Below are positions 1-9,450 of a DNA stretch of 64,000 nucleotides, one piece after another. Numbering within the stretch: the first letter of the stretch is position 1; every line of letters begins with the position of its first letter. Source of the DNA: Gammaproteobacteria bacterium (GTDB taxonomy: Bacteria; Pseudomonadota; Gammaproteobacteria; SZUA-140); NCBI GenBank assembly GCA_015491865.1, contig WFVD01000013.1:62001-126000 (forward strand), written 5' to 3'. Both the position numbers and the translations under genes were made by a program. Under the pieces are notes generated by a model, which was not told where the DNA came from, made no database searches, and worked only from the letters and a program-made list of their open reading frames with translations.

Positions 1-2079
1 CGAACTTCTCTTGGTGTAGCCACCGATCATGGTATAACGTCCAGGTGTCATGGTTGCCGACAGGCTATTACTCGTATTTAAGAAATCAAACTGCCCTTTA
101 TGATAAACTGAATATGTTGGCGATGAGCTCAGGCGCAAACGCAATCCATTTTTCATCTTATACTGGTATGAGAGATTAAATGACATATCAGACCTTAGCT
201 CAGCACCGCTGTTGGCAATGGTATCATCCGCTATCGTATTATCATCTGAAGTGATAGAGTAGCCCATACTGGCAGTCATCCCTTTTATCTTCTTTTCTGC
301 GGCGAACAGGCGCGCCTTCACATCATTTGCCATCTCCTCACTCGGATTGTCCTGCAATATCTTTCGGTATTCACTAATGGCATCTTCTTCCTGATTTAGC
401 CTTTCCAGTGTTCCAGCCAGGCTCAGCCGCGCACCAAAATTACCAGGTGAAAGCCTCACCACGTTCTCATAGGAGTCCACCGCTTTTAAAAAAGCTTCCT
501 CACGCGAATAAATTAAACCAAGGTAATAATAAGCCAGCACATTATCTGGCCGTTCAGCAATCATCTCTTTAAATTCTCGCTCGGCAATCCCTAACGCACC
601 TTCATTAAAACTCTTCTTTGCGACAGCAAGACGAAGAGATCTGACCATTGATGCTGTCTGCTCAGGTTCAGTACTAAGCATTACTCCTTTTGCGTAAGCT
701 GATATTGCATCATCAAACTTCCCGATCTCACTTGCGATTGCTGCCTTTATAGCAATAATTCTCAGATCATCAGGACTCAGCTCTGCTGCCGTTGATATTG
801 ACTCATACGCCTCCTCCTTGCGCTTAGCCTGCATATAAAACTGTGCCAACTTGAAATATGCATCAATATCTTTGGGATTATTTTCAATCCTTTCCAGCAG
901 AAAAGCCTCGATCACTTCCGCCTTTTCTGTTTCCGACATTTTCTCGAAAACCTCATCGCCACTCATAGCCTCACCACTGATATCCATCAATGTTTTTTCC
1001 GCTTCAGCGGCATACCTTGTACCCTTACCCTCCTTGATAATTTCCTCCAGCAGATCAACTGCAAGCCCCGTCTGTTTAGAGAGTAAATAGAGTCCTGCAA
1101 GCTGAGACTTTGCCTCAAGGTGATTAGGTACTATTGATAATATTTTCTGGTAATTCTCTTCAGCAAGTTTATATCGGCCCAGCTGTGTATTTGATCTTGC
1201 CATTAACATCAGCGCGGGCAGGCTGTTAGGGTTGATTGCAATAACAGCTTTTAGAATATCGAGTGCATCCTGATGATTACCACTTGAGGCGATTAGATTC
1301 GCCTCGATAATGCCGAGTCGCTCCTGCGCCCTTTTTCCAACTGCACTACTGGCACCCAGGTTAACAGCTGTTTCAAGGTTTTCAATTGCCTTAGAGATTT
1401 CACCCTTACGCTCGTAGATGCTTGCTAAATTCAAGTATGCGTTTGCGTACCTGGGGTTAATTTCAATAACCTTCTCAAACTCAACCTGAGCCTCATCCAT
1501 TTTCCGTAGAAAAAAATAACCAAGCCCCAGACTATATCTAATCAAATAATCATCTGGATATTTCTGAATAAGCCGGGAAAATATAGGCAGTGCCTTGTCA
1601 ATCTGCCCACCTCTTGCCAGTTTTGTTGCGGTCAGAAATTCAATTTTCTTTACCGCCTCCTGGTGATCTTTTGAGCCGGGCAGCGAAAGCCCACCAATCT
1701 GCTGAAAAATACGTATTGCATCATCATATTGAAGCCTGAATTCATATGAATATGCCAGTGACTTATAGTATTCGATATTGTCAGGTGCAAGCGCTATCGA
1801 CCTCTTTAAATGCTCAACACCTTCATGAAAGCGCCCCATCCGAACAAGAATGACACCGGCCTTGGCATGCGCCTCAGCATTATCTTTATCTACGGATAGA
1901 ATCGTATTTAGCAAGCTCAATGCACCCGAAAGATTACCACTCTCAAATGCTTTCTGGACCTCCCCAAGCCGTGAGGCACTCTGATTTTTGAGTTCAGTCA
2001 TCCCCTCTTCAGCTCGCACCAGGCTACCCGCCAGGAGTAGTAATGAGATCGATAATATAGAAACTAGAGGGCGTCGCAT
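1..2079 (-). CDS. TPR-repeat secreted protein with C-terminal beta-barrel (partial, runs off left edge)
   Basis: Reading frame open from an ATG at 2079 to the window edge, 693 codons visible. Residues 1-24 form a signal peptide (MRRPLVSILS start, hydrophobic core, cleavage near VRA-EE). About residues 35-600 are tandem TPR units with the A/G/Y/L/P pattern (for example AHAKAGVILVRMGRF and NAYLNLASIYERKGEISKA). From about residue 610 the sequence turns into alternating polar/aromatic strands typical of an outer-membrane barrel. The layout resembles PgaA/BcsC-like or surface-assembly TPR-barrel proteins, but no specific family is recognised. It starts 10 bases after the stop of the barrel gene 2090-3007 and is the last visible gene of the export locus. 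No clear Shine-Dalgarno sequence, so translation may be coupled. The C-terminus is missing because of the window edge. Confidence 0.8.
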   Translation of the reverse strand, partial: MRRPLVSILSISLLLLAGSLVRAEEGMTELKNQSASRLGEVQKAFESGNLSGALSLLNTILSVDKDNAEAHAKAGVILVRMGRFHEGVEHLKRSIALAPDNIEYYKSLAYSYEFRLQYDDAIRIFQQIGGLSLPGSKDHQEAVKKIEFLTATKLARGGQIDKALPIFSRLIQKYPDDYLIRYSLGLGYFFLRKMDEAQVEFEKVIEINPRYANAYLNLASIYERKGEISKAIENLETAVNLGASSAVGKRAQERLGIIEANLIASSGNHQDALDILKAVIAINPNSLPALMLMARSNTQLGRYKLAEENYQKILSIVPNHLEAKSQLAGLYLLSKQTGLAVDLLEEIIKEGKGTRYAAEAEKTLMDISGEAMSGDEVFEKMSETEKAEVIEAFLLERIENNPKDIDAYFKLAQFYMQAKRKEEAYESISTAAELSPDDLRIIAIKAAIASEIGKFDDAISAYAKGVMLSTEPEQTASMVRSLRLAVAKKSFNEGALGIAEREFKEMIAERPDNVLAYYYLGLIYSREEAFLKAVDSYENVVRLSPGNFGARLSLAGTLERLNQEEDAISEYRKILQDNPSEEMANDVKARLFAAEKKIKGMTASMGYSITSDDNTIADDTIANSGAELRSDMSFNLSYQYKMKNGLRLRLSSSPTYSVYHKGQFDFLNTSNSLSATMTPGRYTMIGGYTKRSS

Positions 2080-2089
2080 TAAAAGGCCG

Positions 2090-3007
2090 TTAGTAGTAGA
2101 CATTAATCTTAAACAGAGCTCGCCATCCATTCATATCAAGCTCCATTTTTTCATAAGTTCTATCCCCCACATCACTCAGATAACCAAGCTTGCGACTATT
2201 TTCAGGAGATGGACCGGTTGGGTAAGCTAAAGAAACCGAGTCCTGCCCCTGAAAATCACTATTATCAATGGCATTGCCTAGCTCGAATTTGTTCAAGCTA
2301 TAGGAATAACCAAAATCAAAACCGATCGACAACCACTCCCGCATAAACAATTCACCACCTATCGCTGGCTGAAGCATTAAAAGCCCTGTCGCTTGCGTCT
2401 CCAGCCTCCTGATACGTTTAAATGTTGTCCCTCCATTTGCTGGATCAGTAAACTCAAACACAAAGCTCTCACGAAAATCGATATCGAACACTTCGCTCAA
2501 CATAAGGCGGCTATAGATAGTATATTTCTTATGACGCTTAAATAGGTCTCTGCGCCATCCAAGGTAATACTGAAGAGATGAGATGCTTGCACGACGTTCA
2601 TAGACTGTGTCTTTAAGCTTTCCCTGAAAGGGTAGCGTTGTTTTAACCAGCGAGGTGCTTACCCCCTCCCATGAAGTTATTCCAATCACAAAATAGTTTC
2701 TGGGGTTTAATTCCATCTGGAACTCAATCCCGGCCTCGGTTCCATAACGAATTTTAGGCAGAGGATTGTCAATATTATATTTAACCTGACGCGGCCCTTC
2801 GCCATCACTAAATAACAGTTCGCCTGACAGTCCCAGGCTTGACCCGAGGACCTTGTCATTAAGAAGCCCTAGATCTGGGCTATTGACCCCTAACAATGGG
2901 GAAACGCTCCATTTAACTTCAGCTATTGCTACATTAGCCACCGCCATGCCTGCCGTAGTTATAAAAATCAATATACTTTTGAGCTCTATTTTAGCCAACC
3001 GGTACAA
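2090..3007 (-). CDS. Putative outer-membrane beta-barrel protein
   Basis: 305 residues. An N-terminal hydrophobic segment (residues 10-30, ending NVAIA-EV) is a signal peptide. The rest has alternating hydrophobic/polar strands rich in G, Y, F and R and ends in an aromatic residue (INVYY), as expected for a barrel protein assembled by BamA. No named family is recognised. The start overlaps the end of the RND exporter gene by 17 bases, so the two are translationally coupled, and the TPR gene follows closely. The likely role is outer-membrane partner or accessory of the exporter; that is inferred from the neighbours only. Confidence 0.72.
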   Translation of the reverse strand: MYRLAKIELKSILIFITTAGMAVANVAIAEVKWSVSPLLGVNSPDLGLLNDKVLGSSLGLSGELLFSDGEGPRQVKYNIDNPLPKIRYGTEAGIEFQMELNPRNYFVIGITSWEGVSTSLVKTTLPFQGKLKDTVYERRASISSLQYYLGWRRDLFKRHKKYTIYSRLMLSEVFDIDFRESFVFEFTDPANGGTTFKRIRRLETQATGLLMLQPAIGGELFMREWLSIGFDFGYSYSLNKFELGNAIDNSDFQGQDSVSLAYPTGPSPENSRKLGYLSDVGDRTYEKMELDMNGWRALFKINVYY

Positions 3008-5495
3008 CCTTACTTTGACGGCGATTAACCAAAGTGAGCAGCATTGGCAACAACACTAGCGCAGCAAGGCAACTAACAACCATATATGCACTAACAAAAG
3101 CACCAAGTTTTATATGAGGCGGGAATTGTGAAGCAAGCAAAACCATAAAACCTGCTGTTACAACGGCTGCATTGTAAACAACGGTTTTACCGACAGTACG
3201 CATTGATTCCACAATGGCATTCTCGTGCGATATAGCGTTCTTTCTTTCATATCGGTATTTGAATAGATAATGAACGGCGTAATCCACACCAACACCGATA
3301 GCGACACCGGCCGCCAGTGCTGTAGAAACATCTAGCGGAATGCCTAGCATTCCAATACCACCTGCAATAACCAGCGTAGTGACCGTAACTGGCACTACAG
3401 TAAGCAGCCCTAGAATAAATGAGCGAAACATCAAAATTGCCATAATCAATATGCCGAGCTTTGATAACAGTACTGCCATCACCTGGCTCTCTATTAGTAA
3501 TTCAGCCCATATATATGAGTTATTTGCCGAGCCAGCCAGATTCACTTCGACATCAAGACCTTTCATTTCGCTGGCAACATAGGCATTCACTTCAGCAATA
3601 ATCGCTTTCAGGTACTGAGTCTCATCACTCTTGATCAAGAACTGGACATTCGCCTGGCGGTAGTCATAATCGATCACTTCATCTAGCTCATCCGGGCGAC
3701 CAGATATCGATAACAAAAAGAGAAACTCATTAACTTCTGCTGCGCTCTCGGGCAGGCGATCATAGCGACTATCACCCGCATGTAGATTCTTATTCACGCT
3801 TTTGAGGTAATCAACGATTGAGATTGAGTCACCTACCAGTGGATGCGCCTCAATGCGCTGTTGTAGCTGCTCTATTTTTCGTAGCAATTGTGGTGATTTC
3901 AGTGCGCCTGCTGACTTACCTTCTACAATAACATTCAGAAAGATTGAACCATCAAGCCTGCTATTAATCAGCTCATTCGCAATGGAGACTTCACTCTCTT
4001 TACTAAAGTCACTCATCCAGCTCGAATTAACATACATTTTACTCGCGCCATATATAGATACGATTAAAACAAGTAGCACGCCAACCAGCACCGTTCCGCT
4101 GTTTTTCACTGAGTACCCACCCCATGAAACGAGAACTCGGCTAATTCTACTATCTTCATCGTAAACTCGAAGAGAGCGCTTCTTCTTCAGATAATCACCC
4201 ACCCTGGGCTTGAGCAGGGTCAATATTGCTGGTGCCAGCACAACAGACAATAACCAGCAATAAAAAATCCCCAGCACTGTAAATAACCCGAAAATCTTGA
4301 ACGGTGGCATTTCAGAAAAAAATAGCGCCAGAAATCCGATCATGGTTGTGACTGTTGTTGTGATTAATGGTGCAGCAAGCTGCACCATTACACCTGTAAC
4401 AATTTTTCCCGCCTTGCCATATGGCTCTTTTAGTACATGTTCATAATATCGACTCATTACATGCATAGAGTCACCAATACCAACCGCAACGAGGATCACT
4501 GGTAACATTGTCGAGATGGTGTACATCGGAACATTTAAAAATGCCATGGTACCCATCGTCCAGATAACCGCACATGTGATCACCAGCATAGGGATAAAAA
4601 CGCCACGCCATGTACGATAAAAGAGAAACAACATAATCGCGAGAATAATGCAAAGCAGGGGTATCATCACCTGTATATCTTTCAGTGCATTCAACCCTGA
4701 ACTCACTTCTATTACCGGACGCCCTGCCATGTAGAGCTCGTCACCATTTTCATCCGCACTAATAACTTTCTCAAGGTTATCGGGTTCCATTCCAACAGGC
4801 CAGGAGTCATTTTCGCTGCTACTTAGTGATTCTTGACGGCTATCCCACTCGCCATTATTCCATTCTGATGAGTCACTCCAGTCACCACTCCATTTGCTAT
4901 CAAGCCCTCGCTCGTTATCCAGCATGGTCTTAATCGCCCAGTATGTGCTGTATCTGTTTGCAATGCCTTCTTTGAGTTTTGCCCTGATAATGGCAACCTT
5001 TCCATCTTCAGAAACAATATTCCCAATGAAAAGATCTGCATTGCGATCGATCGCTTCACGTATTTGATCAATCTCTTCCTCTGTTTCAGGCATGCTAGCC
5101 ATTACCCGCGCAGAACCTAATGATTCATCATCACCAACAAAGGCACTTGCCGTTGAAATAGAGATCACATCTATTGATCGGCTTGCTGAAACACCCGGTA
5201 GCTTTGCGACCTGCTCTGTAATACGGGCAATCCGCTGTAAAGTCTCTCTGTTGTAGATTCCTTTTTTTTCGTTAACCACTGCAATTAAAATTGAATTCTT
5301 TACACCGAATGTGTCTGCAACAATTTCATCATAAATAATGGCGTGGTGCCCTTTAGGAAGGTAAACACGAGCATCTGTCTCCCACTGCAACTTATCAAGC
5401 TGCATTGCACAGAAAATCGTGAATGCAAGTAGCGATATAATGATTAGCTTAGGGTAGCTAACAATGTATTTAAATAATCCGTTCCACATAAACAA
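2991..5495 (-). CDS. RND/MMPL-family exporter
   Basis: 834 residues with the RND superfamily layout. There is one transmembrane helix at about 14-32, a large periplasmic loop to about 272, a helix bundle at about 273-430, a second single helix near 475, a second loop, and a last bundle at about 660-825. The intramembrane motifs GIGDSMHVMSRYYE and GVGVDYAVHYLFKYR are those of the MMPL/sterol-sensing type of RND exporters, which move lipids and other hydrophobic compounds out of the inner membrane using the proton gradient. Residues about 199-247 form an unusual hydrophilic insert rich in W, S, D and E. DUF1302 and LolA-like genes lie upstream and barrel and TPR genes downstream, so a lipid or hydrophobic-compound export machine is likely. 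The substrate is unknown. Confidence 0.88.
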   Translation of the reverse strand: MFMWNGLFKYIVSYPKLIIISLLAFTIFCAMQLDKLQWETDARVYLPKGHHAIIYDEIVADTFGVKNSILIAVVNEKKGIYNRETLQRIARITEQVAKLPGVSASRSIDVISISTASAFVGDDESLGSARVMASMPETEEEIDQIREAIDRNADLFIGNIVSEDGKVAIIRAKLKEGIANRYSTYWAIKTMLDNERGLDSKWSGDWSDSSEWNNGEWDSRQESLSSSENDSWPVGMEPDNLEKVISADENGDELYMAGRPVIEVSSGLNALKDIQVMIPLLCIILAIMLFLFYRTWRGVFIPMLVITCAVIWTMGTMAFLNVPMYTISTMLPVILVAVGIGDSMHVMSRYYEHVLKEPYGKAGKIVTGVMVQLAAPLITTTVTTMIGFLALFFSEMPPFKIFGLFTVLGIFYCWLLSVVLAPAILTLLKPRVGDYLKKKRSLRVYDEDSRISRVLVSWGGYSVKNSGTVLVGVLLVLIVSIYGASKMYVNSSWMSDFSKESEVSIANELINSRLDGSIFLNVIVEGKSAGALKSPQLLRKIEQLQQRIEAHPLVGDSISIVDYLKSVNKNLHAGDSRYDRLPESAAEVNEFLFLLSISGRPDELDEVIDYDYRQANVQFLIKSDETQYLKAIIAEVNAYVASEMKGLDVEVNLAGSANNSYIWAELLIESQVMAVLLSKLGILIMAILMFRSFILGLLTVVPVTVTTLVIAGGIGMLGIPLDVSTALAAGVAIGVGVDYAVHYLFKYRYERKNAISHENAIVESMRTVGKTVVYNAAVVTAGFMVLLASQFPPHIKLGAFVSAYMVVSCLAALVLLPMLLTLVNRRQSKVVPVG

Positions 5496-5525
5496 TCCTT
5501 AACCGGGGTTACTCAGTCGCATTCA

Positions 5526-6995
5526 CTAGAATGTGTATTTAAACTCCATAAACAGCCGCGAGTTATTATTAAAATTACCTAGGAACTGGGCATTCTGAAT
5601 AGATGTATCAGCAGCTACACCCAGAACACGCCCCTGTTGAGCTTCAACACCAAGTTTTGATGAGGTTCCATAGAAGATATCTAATCCAACCGAAAGCTGG
5701 AAGTGATCTGTCACATCAAAAATAATTTTTGGCTTGATATAACTCTCTTTGGCATTTAAAAGATTGATGTACAGCAGCTGAAATACAGCTGATTTTTCAG
5801 GCATCGGCTTACGGATAAAAAGGGCCAACGAGGTGTCGTATTCATCCTGAAAAAGTACTGGATCGTAATCAAGGATTATCCATTGAGAAATAGCTGGCGA
5901 GATGTCCATACCCCATTCATTAAAATCGAACCCTAACCCCCAGCGAATATGTTTTTTCTGCAATATTCCATCTGAGTCTAGATAACCATCACCATCTATA
6001 TCTGTATCGTTTTCCAGGCCAAAATATTTATCAGGCACATAAACAAACTCCCCTTTTAAAATATTTCCGCCAACAGGCTTCACAAAGGTTAATCCATACA
6101 TGTTCATTCTTGTATATGTCGGAAAAAACGTGGGCTCTGCGGTGCTTGCAATTTTTGATGTTCGAAAAACAACGGGGAAATCATCCCATGTATAAAAATA
6201 ACTTAACCCTACTTCTGCTCCCAGAAGCTCTTTGGTGTAGCGAATACCGATTTCTGTATTTCTTAACTTACTTGAATCTGGCTTTGTTGTACCCGGTACA
6301 TCTTGCAGTAGCTCCCACTCGGAGCCACGCGGTGCTGGTTTATGAAATCTTAAATCAGGGATCCATAAGAACTGCCATGTCGCCTCTTCACTATAGTAAT
6401 CTACTTTTGCAGTCCATAGCGGGATTCGATAATCAAGGAGGTCCAGTAGGATAAGCTCACGAAAATCCATAGGGTTAATTTCATCAGTCAGCCGCATACC
6501 TTCCAGTACACCCCAAACAACAAATTGTTTTCCTAGTCTGATATCCATATTGTCTGTATAGATATCAAAATATAACTCCCTGATATCAGCTGCTGGAGAG
6601 TCTTTCTCCTGATCAAGATTATCGACAAAAACTAGTGGCTGTGACTCTTCACGTACATATCTTGCTGTAATAGTGTCATAATCGAATAGATCATAGGCTA
6701 GATCGTAGTATGCCCAACCTGAAACGGTCAGTGATGTATCTTCGCTAATCGCATACTGGCCACCCAGGGATAGGATATTTCTGATTTTGGTTATCGATCT
6801 AGGTTCTCGAAATCGGTAGGCTGTCTCATTTTTTATATATCCATTAAATGACCAGTCAGCTATAAAATCATCAAAAGCGCTATCCTCATTAGCTGCAATA
6901 CTTGTTGAAGCAGCCATCCCAACCATGATCATCACCAGAGTTATAACTCTGGTTTGTTGCAAGGCTACTAACCAATGCTGTCTAGTGACTTGCAT
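5526..6995 (-). CDS. DUF1302 family outer-membrane porin-like protein
   Basis: 489 residues. The N-terminal signal peptide is hydrophobic at about 15-33 and ends SIAA-NE. The body matches the DUF1302 family pattern: strands around YIKNETAYRF, then RLGKQFVVWGVLEGMRLTDE and NPMDFREL, and it ends in an aromatic residue (EFKYTF) typical of outer-membrane barrels. DUF1302 genes commonly sit beside RND exporters, as here with the exporter 30 bases downstream. Its start overlaps the end of the upstream regulator gene by 28 bases and has no clear ribosome-binding site, which suggests coupling. Function within the export locus is inferred: an outer-membrane channel or receptor for the exported compound. 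Confidence 0.82.
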   Translation of the reverse strand: MQVTRQHWLVALQQTRVITLVMIMVGMAASTSIAANEDSAFDDFIADWSFNGYIKNETAYRFREPRSITKIRNILSLGGQYAISEDTSLTVSGWAYYDLAYDLFDYDTITARYVREESQPLVFVDNLDQEKDSPAADIRELYFDIYTDNMDIRLGKQFVVWGVLEGMRLTDEINPMDFRELILLDLLDYRIPLWTAKVDYYSEEATWQFLWIPDLRFHKPAPRGSEWELLQDVPGTTKPDSSKLRNTEIGIRYTKELLGAEVGLSYFYTWDDFPVVFRTSKIASTAEPTFFPTYTRMNMYGLTFVKPVGGNILKGEFVYVPDKYFGLENDTDIDGDGYLDSDGILQKKHIRWGLGFDFNEWGMDISPAISQWIILDYDPVLFQDEYDTSLALFIRKPMPEKSAVFQLLYINLLNAKESYIKPKIIFDVTDHFQLSVGLDIFYGTSSKLGVEAQQGRVLGVAADTSIQNAQFLGNFNNNSRLFMEFKYTF

Positions 6996-7417
6996 CGTTC
7001 ACATAAAATAACATGGCTCTTACCCGGGGTAATTCCGTATACAACTTCATTGCCTTTATTAAGCTGTCTTGCACAGCTGTTACAGACCATCTCTTTATTG
7101 AGTGTCAACCTTTCCCAGCCAATTACATCGCTAAATACGTCTGCATTAGATTTAGCCACACCAGTGCTATATGCCGCTCCACTTTCCGTGTTATCGGCAT
7201 CGTTCTCTATGTATTCAGTCAGAATATTTCTTATTAAGATAGATACAGGAATGCCAAGCGCAGAGGCCTTCTGTATGATTTTTTCACGCAACTCCTTTGG
7301 AACACGCGCACCAAGATATTCCTGCTTTCTCTTGGCTGCCACTGACATCGCTTGCTGGCGCATGGTTGAACCTAGTTTTTCTGCAGCCACCCTCATTTCG
7401 TCTCGCCTATTTTCCAT
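6968..7417 (-). CDS. Ribbon-helix-helix regulator with C-terminal zinc-ribbon-like CxxC pair
   Basis: 149 residues from the ATG at 7417, chosen because a perfect GGAGG lies five bases upstream (a longer upstream extension is possible). Residues about 34-72 (YLGARVPKELREKIIQKA then IPVSILIRNILTEYIE) form a ribbon-helix-helix DNA-binding fold: a beta strand with R at its end and two helices. Residues 112-115 (CNSC) and 139-142 (CERC) form two knuckles of a small zinc ribbon or redox site. No named family is recognised. It lies inside the export operon but has its own promoter/operator (7454-7488), which carries three GTATAAC units. It is most likely an autoregulating repressor that controls the downstream DUF1302, RND and barrel genes, perhaps sensing metal or redox state through the cysteines (inference). 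Confidence 0.72.
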   Translation of the reverse strand: MENRRDEMRVAAEKLGSTMRQQAMSVAAKRKQEYLGARVPKELREKIIQKASALGIPVSILIRNILTEYIENDADNTESGAAYSTGVAKSNADVFSDVIGWERLTLNKEMVCNSCARQLNKGNEVVYGITPGKSHVILCERCKSLDSIG

Positions 7418-7453
7418 CACTACCTCCAAGCTTCTTGAACACCCACATACAGA

Positions 7454-7488
7454 TGTATAACCGTATAACAAACGTTATACAATGTCAA
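7454..7488 (-). promoter_or_regulatory. Promoter with triple GTATAAC operator upstream of the ribbon-helix-helix gene
   Basis: On the plus strand GTATAAC occurs at 7455-7461 and 7463-7469, and its reverse complement GTTATAC at 7474-7480. The outer units also form the perfect inverted pair TGTATAAC (7454-7461) and GTTATACA (7474-7481). On the minus strand a perfect -35 box TTGACA lies at 7488-7483, with the repeats filling the spacer and -10 zone (a candidate TACGGT at 17-base spacing). Tandem short units overlapping a promoter are typical operators for ribbon-helix-helix repressors. Confidence 0.6.
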
Positions 7489-7552
7489 TCAAGAAGCAGA
7501 GGAAAAGGTTAATATAAAACAATGGCCTACAAAGTGAGAGGCGCAGAATTAA

Positions 7553-8401
7553 CTAACGTCGCCGACTGTCAATACCAGATTTCATCACTCTCTTTGAGAA
7601 TTGTCGATCTTTCAGCCCAATATCGACCATCACATTAGACATTTCAAACACCGACTCATGGCGTTCCTGCACGTCAGTCACAACCACTCGATCCCACATC
7701 CAGGCCCCAGCCACTTGCTGCCACTTAAGCAACTGTTCTTTTAACAGAACCCCTTTACCGTCATAGTAGGCAATCTTTCTCACCACACACTGATCCCAGC
7801 CAGCAGGGCTATCATCCTTTTTTATCCAGAAAAGGCGTTTTGAATACAAGTCACCTTTTACACGCGGTGTGCTTTCTACCTTATACAGATTCTCGCCAGC
7901 CATCGCTTCCATACCGATATAGACATGCTCATCTTCATCTAAAGAGCGATAGCTAACATCTTGGTATGTTAAATCTGAATTTAGAAACCGATCACCAGGG
8001 TCCCGTATCGTCACGCGGCGAATCTTCCTCAGGACAGGAAGATATATCCACTGATCTGCAGCCTTGCCTGATTCAGGTGTAAAGGTGATCCGCATAAATG
8101 CGCCGCCTTTTGAGTCGGGTGGATACTCTGTGAAAAGCATCATTTTCTCTTGAACCTGATCCTCCCCCTTAAAGTCCTTCCAGTAGCGTCTGTAGGTGCT
8201 CTTTTTTTCATTCCCCCCAGAATCTCTCAATGTCACTGTAAAGGTAGATACCTGGTCATTACCCGCATATTTATACCCACAGCGCTCTATCAGCTCCTTA
8301 CCAGTTAGTACTGCAGTGGTCTCGGCCATCACTTCTTTTAATGGAATTGCAAAACAAAGGCTTGCAATCAGAACGAAATAACATCGAATATTCTTCTTCA
8401 T
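7553..8401 (-). CDS. LolA-like periplasmic protein (outer membrane lipoprotein-sorting type), copy 2
   Basis: 282 residues from the ATG at 8401 (MKKNIRCYF). A start five codons earlier is possible. Residues 1-26 are a signal peptide (…EVMA-ET). The body has the LolA_like pattern (PF17131 type): STYRRYWKDFKGEDQVQEKM, LLFTEYPPDSKGGAFMRI, QWIYLPVLRKIRRVTIRD and FLNSDLTYQDV. Such proteins bind hydrophobic molecules in a half-barrel in the periplasm and are often encoded beside RND/MMPL exporters. It is clearly a tandem duplicate of the gene at 8477-9319, sharing the same motifs in the same order. The likely job is to carry a lipid-like substrate between the RND exporter and the outer membrane (inference). 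Confidence 0.82.
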   Translation of the reverse strand: MKKNIRCYFVLIASLCFAIPLKEVMAETTAVLTGKELIERCGYKYAGNDQVSTFTVTLRDSGGNEKKSTYRRYWKDFKGEDQVQEKMMLFTEYPPDSKGGAFMRITFTPESGKAADQWIYLPVLRKIRRVTIRDPGDRFLNSDLTYQDVSYRSLDEDEHVYIGMEAMAGENLYKVESTPRVKGDLYSKRLFWIKKDDSPAGWDQCVVRKIAYYDGKGVLLKEQLLKWQQVAGAWMWDRVVVTDVQERHESVFEMSNVMVDIGLKDRQFSKRVMKSGIDSRRR

Positions 8402-8476
8402 AATCAAAGCACCCAATTCAAAACCGAATAGATCAGCCCTATATCTACTTTCCCTATCAACTCAACGCTCTGGAAT

Positions 8477-9319
8477 TCACTCCCTTGGCCCCATTCGTAA
8501 TGTTCTTGCAGAAAAAAATGAATCGCTCAAACCCACATCAACCTCGACATCACTAACAACAAAGATAGAAACCCCTCCAGTAATCGCATTCCTTACAAGC
8601 ACTCGATCCCATACCCATGCACCAGAAACCTGCTGCCACTTATTAAACTGAACCTTTGCTAGTGAGCCATCTTTTGTATAGTAATCAATCCTGGAGCTGA
8701 CACAATCCTCCCAGCTATCACCTTTCAGGTACCATTGAATACGCCGACTATAAATATCCTCACCAACAGGAATGCTTTCAACTTGGTAAAAGTCCATCCC
8801 CTGCAGTGATTTCACCCCAAGGAATCGATGCCTATCCATATCAAGCGGCCGCTTGACCACGTCAGCATAAGATAGATCTGAATTCAGAAAACTATCAGCA
8901 GGATCTCGAATTGTGACTCTTCGTATCTTCTTTAGCAGCGGTAAATATATCCATTGATCCGCCTCCTTACCAGAAGAGGTTAGATAGGTAACGCGCATAA
9001 AAGATGATCCAACAGCGTCAGGCGGATACTCTGTGAAGAGCAGCATCTTATCAACAACATCATCCTCACCCGCATAGCTCTTCCAGTATCGACTATATAT
9101 ACTGCGCTTTTCTGTTCCCTGTCGCGGATTCTGTAGTATTACAGTTAAACGTGATCGCTGATCACTTCCCGCATTCTTTATCCCACAATTTTTGACTATC
9201 TCCTTTCCATCTAGCTTACCTGGTGCAGCAAGCGCATGAGCGCTAATTAAGATAGGCAAGAGCAGCAGTAGCCCCAATGATTGAGAAAATATTTTTTTTA
9301 TAACTCCATCCCTCAACAT
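8477..9319 (-). CDS. LolA-like periplasmic protein (outer membrane lipoprotein-sorting type), copy 1
   Basis: 280 residues. The signal peptide covers residues about 8-32 (LGLLLLLPILISAHALA). The body carries the LolA_like signature: SIYSRYWKSYAGEDDVV, LLFTEYPPDAVGSSFMRV, DQWIYLPLLKKIRRVTIRD and FLNSDLSYADVV. It is a close paralogue of the next gene on the strand. It is the first gene of the minus-strand export locus, about 75 bases upstream of the second copy. Two copies beside one RND exporter may mean a heteromeric carrier or two substrates. Annotation as a family member is secure; the cargo is unknown. Confidence 0.82.
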   Translation of the reverse strand: MLRDGVIKKIFSQSLGLLLLLPILISAHALAAPGKLDGKEIVKNCGIKNAGSDQRSRLTVILQNPRQGTEKRSIYSRYWKSYAGEDDVVDKMLLFTEYPPDAVGSSFMRVTYLTSSGKEADQWIYLPLLKKIRRVTIRDPADSFLNSDLSYADVVKRPLDMDRHRFLGVKSLQGMDFYQVESIPVGEDIYSRRIQWYLKGDSWEDCVSSRIDYYTKDGSLAKVQFNKWQQVSGAWVWDRVLVRNAITGGVSIFVVSDVEVDVGLSDSFFSARTLRMGPRE

Positions 9320-9392
9320 ATTAGCAACCCATTCTGTTTAATATATAACCCTACATACCACCAACTACATGACTAACTAATGATTATAGAAC

Positions 9393-9417
9393 AAAAAAAG
9401 GGGCCGTAGGCCCCTTT
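9393..9417 (-). terminator. Rho-independent terminator
   Basis: GGGGCC (9400-9405), loop GTA, GGCCCC (9409-9414). On the minus strand the stem is followed by seven T, so it ends transcription of the secreted-protein gene 9451-10446 and separates it from the LolA-like genes. Confidence 0.85.
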
Positions 9418-9450
9418 CCTTAAGTCAGTCTGTATTTACTACGAAAGCAG

